Below, piece after piece: positions 58,801-63,677 of a DNA stretch of 64,000 nucleotides. The notes beneath the pieces were generated by a model that was given only the letters and a program-made list of their open reading frames with translations, was not told the DNA's origin and searched no databases. The number at the start of each line of letters is the position of its first letter. Within the stretch, counting starts at the first letter, position 1. A program made the position numbers and the translations under genes. The stretch comes from Paragonimus skrjabini miyazakii. Its lineage: Eukaryota; Platyhelminthes; Trematoda; Plagiorchiida; Troglotrematidae. Where the stretch lies: assembly GCA_014338405.1 (NCBI GenBank), contig JTDE01000125.1, positions 204,479 to 268,478 of the forward strand. Direction: 5' to 3'.

Positions 58801-59200
58801 TCGAATTTCGCTCTCTTTAGAGCTCGTCAGTAGTGCATATCATTGTTGAGTTATTGGAAACAGGCCTTTTCTGAAGTAAATTTGAAAGCAGTAAGGTAGT
58901 ATTTTGTTCAACTAAGTGGATTTGCTTTGTACATATAGCTTTGATTGTTCTTATATGATCTGTTTGCCACAGGTAATGTTGGAATTAGCGTGACCGACGA
59001 ACTGGGTCGCGATGTAGCCATGGATACACAAGATATGCGAGATGGGACATTCCGTGTGGCGTATACCGCCAACACCCCAGGACCTAATTACACGGTCCAT
59101 GTGTTTTTCAACAACCAAGAGGTACCACGCAGTCCGTTCCGTGTACCAGTCAAACCGAATGTTGATATGTCGAAAATTCATGTAGAGAATCTGAGTCCGA
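7725..59200 (+). CDS. FLN: Filamin, partial (R1 to start of R7), 12 exons
   Basis: Filamin is a dimeric cytoplasmic protein that crosslinks actin filaments and scaffolds membrane receptors through a rod of Ig-like repeats. Proposed join: 7725-7843, 10837-11077, 17569-17769, 20562-20618, 27172-27225, 27854-27991, 32004-32140, 40787-40907, 48468-48661, 48759-49019, 51136-51253, 58973-59200 (1869 nt, about 623 residues). Every junction has AG acceptor, GT donor and matching phase. The order of repeats matches R1 to R6 of human filamin A from memory, including family signatures such as GPG near repeat starts, NNDxxxTYSCxYVP, and SPF at repeat ends. Both ends are open: the actin-binding CH domains and first residues of R1 are missing upstream, and R7 is cut. 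The repeat-bearing exons are secure; the two linker exons (20562 and 27172) are less certain. Confidence 0.93.
8050..8199 (+). CDS. Candidate alternative first exon or cassette exon
   Basis: An ATG at 8050 opens a Gln/Asn/His-rich reading frame with an in-frame TAA just before it. The frame passes a GTAAGG donor after TGG at 8199, in phase 0. That matches the phase-0 acceptor of the next filamin exon at 10837, so a transcript starting here could add about 50 new residues ahead of the second half of R1 and lack the actin-binding domain. A second reading is a 60-base cassette, 8140-8199, which begins right after a CAG at 8137-8139 and is phase 0 on both sides; it would insert PWTRDDFTSSNHGQQYVPTW into R1. 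Without splicing the frame ends in TGA at 8275-8277. No homology is recognised, and both readings disturb the Ig fold of R1. It could be chance. Confidence 0.25.
10148..10190 (+). other. Imperfect 13-bp hairpin
   Basis: TTCACTGA-TG-AGTGT pairs with ACACT-TCAGTGAA, with a two-base bulge and a 15-base loop, about 650 bases before the R1/R2 exon. The CTGATGA core invites comparison with a hammerhead ribozyme, but the GAAA element is absent. Confidence 0.5.
10837..11077 (+). CDS. FLN: Filamin exon: R1 second half and R2 first part
   Basis: The acceptor is a T-rich tract ending TTTTTTCACAG before 10837; the donor is GTATGT at 11078; phase is 0 in and 1 out. It reads CEILSNNDRQQTYSCAYVP, then a GEYRVIIKFA strand and NSPFKVMV, closing R1. 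R2 opens with GDASKASASGPGIEPQGN and FNIFTA. The NNDxxxTYSCxYVP and GDASK motifs align closely with human filamin A R1 and the R1/R2 boundary (ANNDKNRTFSVWYVP, GDASKVTAQGPGLEPSGN). An overlapping frame is also open across this exon, but it has no domain similarity and is a shadow. Confidence 0.95.
12278..12416 (-). repeat. SINE-like copy, diverged, minus strand
   Basis: The plus strand carries GGGGATTTGGAG, GAACATCACCCACA, CTGATCACATCC, then GGGCACTAGGCTCGGGTTCT and AGTAGAACTC, matching in order the reverse of the family body. The similarity fades after 12416, before any tRNA-like head. Confidence 0.5.
15845..15944. other. Assembly gap (100 N)
   Basis: Exactly 100 unknown bases. The 16 bases before the gap (15829-15844, GTGATGAGAATGCTAG) are identical to the 16 after it (15945-15960), so the two contigs probably overlap and the gap is likely false. 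Confidence 0.97.
17569..17769 (+). CDS. FLN: Filamin exon: R2 second part
   Basis: The acceptor is ..tttaatgtag before 17569 and the donor is GTAAGT at 17770; phase is 1 in and 1 out. With the preceding G it reads AAGPGNVDCVILDPHG, then VITKQGEDNYLVEYTP, KDEGLHSVNVFFAGQ and IPNSPFGVMVAP. These are the later beta strands of a filamin repeat, with the usual SPF ending, and align with human R2 (FTAGAGTGEVEVVIQDPMG, MEGVHTVHVTFAG, RSPYTVTV). Reading continues in the same frame past the donor for about 60 codons without domain similarity; that is intron. As a 1-1 symmetric exon it could be skipped without frame loss, but half of R2 would go. Confidence 0.95.
17770..20561 (+). other. FLN: Filamin intron between R2 and hinge (2792 bases)
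   Basis: A phase-1 intron with a consensus GTAAGT donor. No mobile element or extra exon recognised. Confidence 0.6.
20562..20618 (+). CDS. FLN: Filamin exon (predicted): proline-rich hinge part 1
   Basis: A 57-base exon with acceptor ..ctgggatacag before 20562 and donor GTTTGT at 20619, phase 1-1. It encodes PVAQPPIQPPAPIMSSQE, a proline/glutamine-rich stretch with no Ig character, lying between the end of R2 (17769) and the next linker exon (27172). Supporting points are the matching phase, position and composition: its last G joins the AA of the next exon to give Glu, so the linker runs SSQE-E-PVQAV. Human filamin A has only a short R2/R3 linker, so this would be a lineage-specific hinge. 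The exact acceptor is uncertain because another AG lies at 20565-20566. There is no homology proof; transcript evidence would settle it. Confidence 0.55.
20619..27171 (+). other. FLN: Filamin intron inside the hinge (6553 bases)
   Basis: Contains the relatively GC-rich stretch at 22560-22940 with the TATA-like motif and hairpin. Frames of 141 to 158 codons at 22014-22460 (+), 22568-23044 (-) and 26138-26563 (+) show no similarity and may be chance or very old elements. Confidence 0.55.
22912..22940 (+). other. Hairpin just after a TATAAAA motif
   Basis: AAATGAGGTG and CGCCTCATTT pair over ten positions (one G-T wobble) with a nine-base loop. TATAAAA at 22908-22914 overlaps the left arm. The surrounding 22560-22940 is richer in G and C than the introns around it. 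It could be part of an old LTR or promoter; nothing proves that. Confidence 0.4.
27172..27225 (+). CDS. FLN: Filamin exon (predicted): hinge part 2
   Basis: A 54-base exon with acceptor ..gtctcttccag before 27172 and a consensus GTAAGT donor at 27226, phase 1-1. It encodes PVQAVTSQRKMSAPRRP, a basic, Ser/Pro-rich linker. The closing G joins CC of the next exon to give Ala at the start of ACDAKQ, which opens R3. Both splice sites are strong and the next intron is only 628 bases. RKMSAP and RRP could attract basophilic kinases or SH3 partners, but that is inference. With the 57-base exon at 20562 it forms a hinge of about 36 residues that could be skipped singly or together without frame change. 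Confidence 0.65.
27226..27853 (+). other. FLN: Short filamin intron between hinge and R3 (628 bases)
   Basis: A phase-1 intron with GTAAGT donor and CTAAG acceptor. Nothing else is recognised in it. Confidence 0.7.
27854..27991 (+). CDS. FLN: Filamin exon: R3 first half
   Basis: The acceptor is ..ctgtttctaag before 27854 and the donor is GTAAGT at 27992; phase is 1-1. With the preceding G it reads ACDAKQAYATGRGIQPQG, then IRVKDLADFKVHTEDAG and GPLEVAVISP. This matches human filamin A R3 closely (ACNPSACRAVGRGLQPKG, VRVKETADFKVYTKGAG). A second AG at 27869-27870 would give a shorter, phase-0 exon starting at GCA; it is less likely because it breaks phase with the upstream linker and drops the conserved ACxx start. 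Confidence 0.93.
28733..28778 (+). other. Perfect 10-bp inverted repeat
   Basis: TTCTATCCAG (28733-28742) and CTGGATAGAA (28769-28778) are exact reverse complements around a 26-base loop, in a filamin intron about 740 bases after the R3 exon. Function unknown. Confidence 0.7.
29350..29560 (+). mobile_element. Penelope-like GIY-YIG C-terminal fragment
   Basis: The frame reads AYFAKHQIDNATVLRIFPNV, then LAMTQLIVIRLHNPDLCYQK. This matches the C-terminal end of Penelope-like GIY-YIG domains, where AKHLID, a TAEAIAIRL helix and NPDLCxQK are typical. The conserved helix Glu is lost (AMTQL). No upstream RT is visible. A third fragment in a different filamin intron shows repeated insertion of this order at the locus. 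Confidence 0.65.
31250..31372 (-). repeat. SINE-like copy, minus strand, body only
   Basis: The plus strand reads GAACGTTACCCACATCTGATCA, then AGATAGACTTTCCAGACAGC and GACTCGAGTTTCGCCCTTGT, the reverse of the body of the copy at 31490-31725. The tRNA-like head is not recognisable to the right. With that copy it forms an inverted pair of about 120-base arms. Confidence 0.65.
31490..31725 (+). repeat. tRNA-derived SINE-like copy, fullest in window
   Basis: A tRNA-like head holds an A-box-like TGGCGCGGTGG at 31501-31511 and a B-box-like GGAGTTCTAGTCCC at 31542-31555. A body shared with the other copies follows: CAAGAATATGCAC, GACGAGCC, AGTCTAGTG, a T tract, GACTGAAAAGTCTATCTGAA, then GTGACGTTCAACTTGAAC and CCAAATCCCCGAC. 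At least five related copies in the window, several in the opposite orientation, show that this is a dispersed family. RNA polymerase III origin is inferred from the two boxes. Confidence 0.7.
32004..32140 (+). CDS. FLN: Filamin exon: R3 second half
   Basis: The acceptor is ..actttattctgtcag before 32004 and the donor is GTACGT at 32141; phase is 1 in and 0 out. With the preceding G it reads DGREIPCTTRKTGAYLFDCS, then YNPQRAGLHQVHVRYGG and MLSPFN. These are strands D to G of a filamin repeat: the YxP-xxxGxHxVxVxYGG pattern is diagnostic and SPFN is the terminal strand. It joins 27991 in frame to complete R3. The exon lies about 300 bases after an inverted pair of SINE-like copies. Confidence 0.94.
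32141..40786 (+). other. FLN: Filamin intron between R3 and R4 (8646 bases)
   Basis: The longest intron here, phase 0. It holds the candidate nested minus-strand membrane-protein exon (32297-32597). Elsewhere, long frames such as 38840-39178 lack any recognised similarity. Confidence 0.9.
32297..32597 (-). CDS. Candidate terminal exon of a multipass membrane protein
   Basis: Inside the 8.6-kb filamin intron, the minus strand has a good acceptor (AAGTTATTTTCTAG) followed by an open frame of about 99 codons ending in TAG at 32297. Two membrane segments are visible, AVQAFSVFWTAVIFLM and TAVGFIIFLLAILTVINGIS, separated by a polar/Pro loop, and the tail is short and polar (KHHTPRDVTNWSSFS). An AATAAA poly(A) signal lies 60 bases beyond the stop (TTTATT at 32230-32235 on the plus strand). 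Splice site, frame, hydropathy and poly(A) signal together support a nested antisense gene. Family not recognised and upstream exons not located. Another minus frame with one membrane segment overlaps its 5' side at 32494-32688, so the true start is unsure. Confidence 0.4.
40787..40907 (+). CDS. FLN: Filamin exon: R4 first half
   Basis: The acceptor is ..atctcactcgtttag before 40787 and the donor is GTAATT at 40908; phase is 0 in and 1 out. It reads VDVGPYKESRIRAFGPGLSG, GVVNKPAVFVVETNG and ETGAL. This aligns with human R4 (VRAWGPGLEGGVVGKSADFVVEA..VGTLG). Its length (121), phase and VDV..R-FGPG start closely match the exon at 51136-51253, as if the two were copies from an internal duplication. 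It follows the longest intron seen here (8.6 kb). Confidence 0.94.
40985..41115 (+). repeat. Possible mobile-element 3' UTR remnant
   Basis: The text around 41040-41110 has a GAAACGTTG-type core after a short inverted stretch. That pattern is familiar from the 3' ends of many Penelope-like elements. No coding remains adjoin it. Recognition is from memory and weak. Confidence 0.2.
44605..44805 (-). repeat. SINE-like copy with tRNA-like head, minus strand
   Basis: In order on the plus strand: TTTGATCGTAGCCTTC, ACTTTTCAGTCAGCCTCTTT, AGAAGCACTATACTC, GTTAAAGCTCGTC, TTGCATATCC, then the reverse B box near 44758-44768 (AGAACTCCG). It is a near full-length copy. An 82-codon open frame across it is accidental. 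Confidence 0.6.
44825..44875 (+). repeat. SINE-like tail fragment, plus strand
   Basis: TGAGTGATATTCAAATTAAA then ACCAAATCACCGGCC resembles the tail of the plus-strand copy at 31680-31720. It lies 20 bases from the minus-strand copy, in the opposite orientation. Confidence 0.4.
48468..48661 (+). CDS. FLN: Filamin exon: R4 second half
   Basis: The acceptor is ..cgcctacag before 48468 and the donor is GTGAGT at 48662; phase is 1 in and 0 out. It reads GFSIEGPSEARIDCTDNGDG, SATVAYWPTAPGEYAVHILC, NIPKSPFMVPID and DMGKCDPER. This matches human R4 (GFSVEGPSQAKIECDDKGDG, VRYWPQEAGEYAVHVLCNSEDI). The EGPS, DNGDG and PGEYxVH motifs are standard filamin strand signatures. The following intron is only 97 bases. 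Confidence 0.96.
48759..49019 (+). CDS. FLN: Filamin exon: nearly all of R5
   Basis: The acceptor is ..gcttggtgttcaag before 48759 and the donor is GTGAGT at 49020; phase is 0-0, 87 codons. It reads VKVHGPGVMPTGNVAGEPTE, FTVDIRDAGGPAPLTVECRD, NEGEPVALKVRDNGDGTYTC and a PRSPFR end. One exon thus encodes almost a whole Ig repeat, matching human R5 (VKARGPGLEKTG.., APLRVQVQDNEG, VKDNGNGTYSCSYVPRKPVKHT). It is the largest exon here, and being a multiple of three and phase 0-0 it could be skipped cleanly, removing R5. Confidence 0.96.
49020..51135 (+). other. FLN: Filamin intron between R5 and R6 (2116 bases)
   Basis: A phase-0 intron containing a minus-strand SINE-like copy (49840-50020). Confidence 0.9.
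49840..50020 (-). repeat. SINE-like copy with tRNA-like head, minus strand
   Basis: The plus strand reads CACCACACTCAGGTTTCGCT, TTAGAGCTCGTTGATGG, TGCATATCCTTGCC, then a reversed B box (GGGATTAGAACTC) and a reversed A box (GCCAACCACTGCACCAGTG). The body is diverged to the left. Confidence 0.65.
51136..51253 (+). CDS. FLN: Filamin exon: R6 first half
   Basis: The acceptor is ..ggtttcctgtttcag before 51136 and the donor is GTCAGT at 51254; phase is 0 in and 1 out. It reads VDVAEPSQPGRVRVFGPGVE, then VRGEPTHFIVDCKQAGQ. This matches human R6 (NKVKVYGPGVAKTG, HEPTYFTVDCAEAGQG). Its 118-base length, phase and VDV start resemble the R4 exon at 40787-40907. It joins 49019 directly, so the strand after SPFR in R5 continues as VDV here. 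Confidence 0.95.
54255..54375 (-). mobile_element. Penelope-like GIY-YIG middle fragment
   Basis: Minus-strand translation contains KKHLGDTDHRVYGADAFHII, then YRSRSKIRGFL. This resembles the HL-DTGH...AF-IIYR segment of the Penelope-like GIY-YIG domain, the same part seen in the fragment at 55380-55715, but it is a different subfamily and starts and stops abruptly. It is about 1 kb from that fragment in the same orientation. Confidence 0.5.
55380..55715 (-). mobile_element. Penelope-like GIY-YIG domain fragment
   Basis: Minus-strand translation gives IYSFACSCGAGYIYRTTRRL, SERIREHHLAWL, then SSAILARLIDTG. After one frameshift come ANVDVAFKPIYRV and ILAAAEAVGIRLRN, a stop, and AQKSFVQAL. These are the start, middle and end of the GIY-YIG endonuclease found at the C-terminus of Penelope-like proteins. 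The usual YIG is YIY here, which would probably be inactive; the AEAV helix with its conserved Glu is present. No reverse transcriptase was found to the right on the same strand, so this is a 5'-truncated fossil in the intron before R6's second half. Confidence 0.8.
58690..58850 (-). repeat. SINE-like copy, 5' truncated, minus strand
   Basis: The plus strand reads GAACATCACCCACAACTGAT, AGACTTTCCAGTCGGCCCCT, GCACTAGACTCGAATTTCGC and AGAGCTCGTCAGTAGTGCAT, a well-preserved body without the tRNA-like head. It ends about 120 bases before a filamin exon. Confidence 0.7.
58973..59200 (+). CDS. FLN: Filamin exon: R6 second half and start of R7
   Basis: The acceptor is ..ctgtttgccacag before 58973 and the donor is GTAAGT at 59201; phase is 1-1. 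It reads GNVGISVTDELGRDVAMDTQ, DMRDGTFRVAYTANTPG, NYTVHVFFNNQEVPRSPFRV and then PNVDMSKIHVENLSP, the linker and first strand of R7. The xDGTFxVxYT, YTVxVxFxxQ and SPFRV motifs are diagnostic for filamin. The human R6 to R7 boundary reads VEPSHDASKVKAEGPG; here the equivalent is KPNVDMSKIHVENLSP. The next exon, also phase 1, is not found before 64000. A decayed SINE-like copy ends about 120 bases upstream. Confidence 0.95.
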
Positions 59201-61590
59201 GTAAGTTGAATTCATTTCGTTCAAAAGTCAACGGTTACCCCTCATGTAACAAAAACGATATTAAATACTGTTACAGTACTCAAAGAAAGGTGTATAGTTA
59301 ATGAGGATATTCTAGAAAGGCAAACTAATTTATCCTAAGTTTGGTCATTAAATCTTGATGGACATCTTCATGGAAAATGTTCCGATCAGACCAAACCAAA
59401 TCTCATATTTAAACTTTCTGTCAGATCAACTTTTAGGCAGCACTCCAGTAGCTGACAAGGGCGATACCAGATGTCAATAACACGTGTATGATAGAATTAA
59501 AGAAACCTATTACCGTGACAACAAGATGCCGAGCGCAAATCTAGAACGAGACCGGAATGCGACCTGCATTGTGTAGACCCAAAAGATGGCATTCTGTTGG
59601 TTTTTATGATTCTTACCCGATAAAGTGTTCATTCATGGGTAGGATGTATTTGGCAGAATACTCAACGCCAATGTACTGCAGTTATAACGAAAATTATGTG
59701 TAATGAAAAGGATTTTCAGGCAACCTTTCAAACGCAATTATTCCTATTTCGTAAGGCAACGTAGACTCCAACGAATCGCCGAATGTTTGAGCCATCAAGA
59801 CTGCTCTGGAAGTTGACTGAATGGAACTACGATTGTCAAAAGAAACCGTTTGCGTGGAACTAAAGTGGTTGTGGTTAACTTGTGGCTATCGGTGTTGCAA
59901 GAGATCGAAAAGAGCTCTCGTGGAAAACTAGTGTTTTGCCGCTGGGTCCCGGCAATCTGGTCCAATCCAGATCGCGGTTTGGGTGCTTTTCAACAAGGGT
60001 CTGGTTGTGCGATCAATACTTCTAGGGTGTAATAGACCTACAACTGGCAGCCCATCCAATTTCTCTAGTGAAATTTGACGGATAGAAGGAAGTTTACAAT
60101 AATTATGTCCACCTGGCTTTGAGTTACATGGCGTTGAGTGTGCACAGAGTGAAGGAAGGAACATGTGTATGCTATTGTTGCAATTACGATGAATAACAGA
60201 ACCAATTTAAGTTACATTATAAATAGGGGTGTGTAACTCGGACATGGACACTCACGTATAGATCAAGCGTACCGCGAAAGAAAATAGTGGCTTATTAGAA
60301 TTGGTATTGCTGGTCCTACACCATTTTCACGTTGATTGGTGATTAGAGGTAGTTCCATGACTGTTTACGTAAAGTTTCGACTTAAAGCCATGTAATGGTG
60401 AAGCTGGTAGAATCTTCTAAGCTAGACATGTCCTACTGCTTAGCGTACACCTTTCGCAGCTCAGGTGACTTAAATGATGTCGCCCTTTTCGAGAGTGACC
60501 TAGAAGCCAGTGTTTGGTACTTGGTGTCCGACAGTATCTCCGTGGACGTGACAGAATATGCAATACTTTGTAGACTGGGATAAGAAATTTTGAGATACAT
60601 TGATAACAAACGCTGAACCGACATGGTTTGAGCAACTCTTCAAAGCAGAAGGGTGAACTCAGCAACTTTTAACCTAGTCTGTCATACATGTAGATAATTT
60701 TCAAATGAATGGACAGCAAGTCTGAACACTTAACTCAAGGTTATGGCGTACCAATCACTGAAGCGTTACGGGAATGATCTCGACCAGAAAAGCCAAGAAC
60801 AACCGGGCTAGCATCCCAAAAAGCACGTCAGTGTTGTTCGTCATAACTGAGTTGCCCTTGGACGAGAGTTTTAGGTGTTTCTCGCGGACATTTTGTCCCT
60901 CAAGAAAAAATCGGGAGAGGATAAGTGGCCAATCTTTATCACGTTGCATCTGGAGCCGTTAGGCTGATGTGTTTTGATGCAGCGATGAAAATTTTCAAGT
61001 ACTTCCAGGTCGACGATCTTACACAGAGAACTTGCATGCTCTTATATTTCACATACCACTAGTTGAAACAGCGGTTCTGGAGTAGAACCGTGTGATACAT
61101 CACTAGTTACGGTATGTCAGTCAAGGAATGTGTTATTAACCTTTTACTTAAAACATTAATCTTTGAGGCAGTCTGTCAAGAATCAACTACACCGTGGTGG
61201 TGAACTTCCATGTATAGAAGCGATTTTCTTCTGCTAAAATACCATTACTAAGTGGAACCATTTGATAGTATCCGATATATGATTTTGGCAGCCACATTCA
61301 GAGTCGATCGCTGAAATCAGTTCTCTGACCTACTATTCCTGTTATCTAAATGACAAACACAAAATATGTTGTTCTATTTTTGACTTGGCCTGTCACAACC
61401 TTACTAAACAGTTAGCTATTGTCAACTTCAAGAAACGCCTCTGTTTAGACGGAGAATTAGGATTATTTTTGTACCTCAATACGATTTTCGTTAGTCATTA
61501 GAGTGAAGTCAGCCTGAGGCTGCCTCTATTGAACCACTGACTGTTCGTGCCAGGCTTTCTACAAGTAGCATTCAGGTCGCTGGTTTTACA

Positions 61591-61600
61591 ACCCCCCCCC
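61591..61600 (+). repeat. Poly-C tract
   Basis: About ten C bases in a row just upstream of the Penelope-like fragment, next to a weak B-box-like GGTCGCTGG stretch. Likely a slippage tract. Confidence 0.6.
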
Positions 61601-61704
61601 AAGCCACTTGATAAGGTCAGGTAGTTAGCGAAACAGTCGTGTCTTATAAGCCCTTGATTACTCAACCAAATACACGCTAACCGTAATTAGGATTTTTGTT
61701 TGTA

Positions 61705-62910
61705 GCAGTAGAACATTTGATCAAACGATTGCAACTTCTGTTGAATAGTTGAGAAACTGATTACTATAAGTTCAAAAAAGCGAGCCACATTACTCTGCCT
61801 CTGCCTAGTGATATTCTGAGGGAAGCCTTATTGTTATGCACTGAAAACGCCAGCTTCCGTTTTCTTGATCGGTGCTACCGCCAAATAGATGGGGTAGGAA
61901 TGGGAAGTCCATTAGGGCCTATCTTAGCGGACTTTTTCATGTAAAAGACTGAACAAGAGTTAGTTGAAGACATAGCGAGTCTGACGTACTACAAACGCTA
62001 CGTTGATGATACACTAGTATTCAGTCGGTCCAAACAGGCAATAGATATCCTAGTGCAGCGCTTAAGTAGTTGTTTGCCTTTTCTACACATACTCATAAGT
62101 CGCCAAAAAGATGGCTCTATCAAAAGAGGTGTTTGTAGGAAATCCACGTGGTCCGGTCAATATTTGAACCTCAAATTTTGAAATTTAAACCTCAAACCTA
62201 TTTGTCCATCAAAAGCGCGCACTAGTGAATACACTGTTCACGCGCGCTAGACGAATCTGTACACAAGACAGTCTTGTGGAGGAATTAGGGTTGATCACGA
62301 CTGTAATACAATCAAATGGTTACCCAAAAAGGTTCATAGAAAGACACAGTAGGCCGAAACCGCCGTCCGAACAGGTGGTCACTGTAAGAAAGAAGAAGGT
62401 TTATATAGAACTGCCTTTTAAAGGCGATTATAGTATGAATCAAAAAACACAAAGACTGATAAATTCGACTAAACGAACATTCATCGCAGCCGAACTTTGT
62501 GTACTAGCCCGAACTCAAAAGTTGCCTGTGCCTTCAATCGAAGGGGATCAACCTGTCGGTGCACCTCACACTGTATCTACCAATTTACATGTAACTGCAA
62601 AGAAAGTTACATAGGCAGAACCGAGAGGTGTTTGATTTTTAGAGTGAAGGAACATTTGCTTAAATAGGTGCAGAACCCAGTATTACCGAAGAACGGCAAT
62701 GTTGTTGAAACAAGCAAGCAACCAGTGTCCCCAATCGCAAGATACATCCTGACCACTGGTCATGTCATCGATCCGACTTGTGTATTCAAAATGTTATTAC
62801 GTCATTCCAATTCAAGATTCTTTCGGTTTGCTAAGGCTGTCGCAATCAATCCACTGAAGCCGACCTTGTGGGTTCAGAAACAATTGTTCAAGAACTTGAC
62901 CCTGCCCTGA
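61705..62910 (+). mobile_element. Decayed Penelope-like retroelement (RT plus GIY-YIG)
   Basis: Several frames carry a broken Penelope-like open reading frame. From 61705: VEHLIKRLQLLLN, then SDILREALLLCTEN and RT block B, YRQIDGVGMGSPLGPILADF, a stop, and block C, YYKRYVDDTLVFS, containing the YVDD catalytic box. A deletion follows, then FLHILISRQKDGS. Next come VNTLFTRARRIC and NGYPKRFIERH at 62225-62350, and a GIY-YIG endonuclease: CIYQFTCNCKESYIGRTERC near 62575, FRVKEHLLK, and a tail with FRFAKAVAIN and a closing LTLP. At least three stops and several frameshifts show it is dead. RT plus a C-terminal GIY-YIG is the hallmark of the Penelope-like order. It lies in the filamin intron downstream of R6. 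Confidence 0.85.
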
Positions 62911-62999
62911 ACTTAGTGACCTTTCCTAACCCATCGACTGACTATCTACCCTACCCCCCTAACTGTTCGATATGGAAAAAAACCATTTCATGTTATTGT

Positions 63000-63080
63000 A
63001 AATTTGGTACTGACAAGTCAATACGAAATGATTGCATCTATCAGTTTTCGTGTTCTAACGGTGTTGTTCATACTATAAGT
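63000..63080 (+). mobile_element. Possible second Penelope-like GIY-YIG fragment
   Basis: The frame reads IRNDCIYQFSCSNG, very like CIYQFTCNCKE in the element just upstream, and then stops. It may be a fragment of another copy inserted nearby. The match is short. Confidence 0.3.
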
Positions 63081-63597
63081 TAAACACCATCTACATATGA
63101 CCACAGTTATCAAAGTTTGATAGAATTTCTGGTCACCTCTTTTCAAAACTTTATGCAACACTAATTTCACCTTTATTTAAAAAAAACTTTAGTAAGGCTT
63201 ATGCTCACTATTAACAAAATTTGTAATCAGGTCTACTTTTACATGAGACGAATATGTTATCCACTGCATCATTGAGTTTACATTATGCGTGACCGAGATT
63301 TTATAACTAAACGCTCAGTGATGTTTGTTTGTCGTAATCAATGTGCTTGTCTCATATCTAAATGGACTGGAGTTCCCTGCCTCCTCTTGTTCTTCCTCTG
63401 AAATTTCGCATTTGGACTCGGTTACCCACTTGTCCCAATGTCTCTTATGAAATCCATCAAATAATCCTCGGGATCGACTACCCCAGCAGAATGTATCGAA
63501 TAGTTCATGCTGGAATCAATCAACGTCACTGTTGAGCATAGAAATTGTATTACTAATAAGTGGTATGGTAGATTTATGAGTTCCGAGCTTCTGGTGT

Positions 63598-63677
63598 AGC
63601 TTCATAGCCCAGCTGGTAGAGTGCTTGCCGCATTGAGGCATGTAGTTTCTGTCGCTGGTTTGAATCCAGTCGAAGCC
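63598..63677 (+). repeat. tRNA-like sequence (pseudo-tRNA or SINE head)
   Basis: A perfect A box, TAGCCCAGCTGG, at 63605-63616 and a near-perfect B box, GGTTTGAATCC, at 63657-63667 sit at tRNA spacing. The T arm pairs fully (GCTGG with CCAGT, one wobble) and five acceptor pairs form (GCTTC with GAAGC). The D stem has a mismatch, the anticodon stem has four pairs, and loop position 33 is C rather than T, so it is probably not a working tRNA. It differs from the SINE-like family in the filamin introns. Confidence 0.5.

Larger units (their letters stand above)
51254..58972 (+). other. FLN: Filamin intron within R6 (7719 bases)
   Basis: A phase-1 intron containing two Penelope-like GIY-YIG fragments (54255-54375 and 55380-55715) and a SINE-like copy (58690-58850). 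Minus-strand frames at 56360-56587 and 56735-57079 are unrecognised. Confidence 0.9.
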
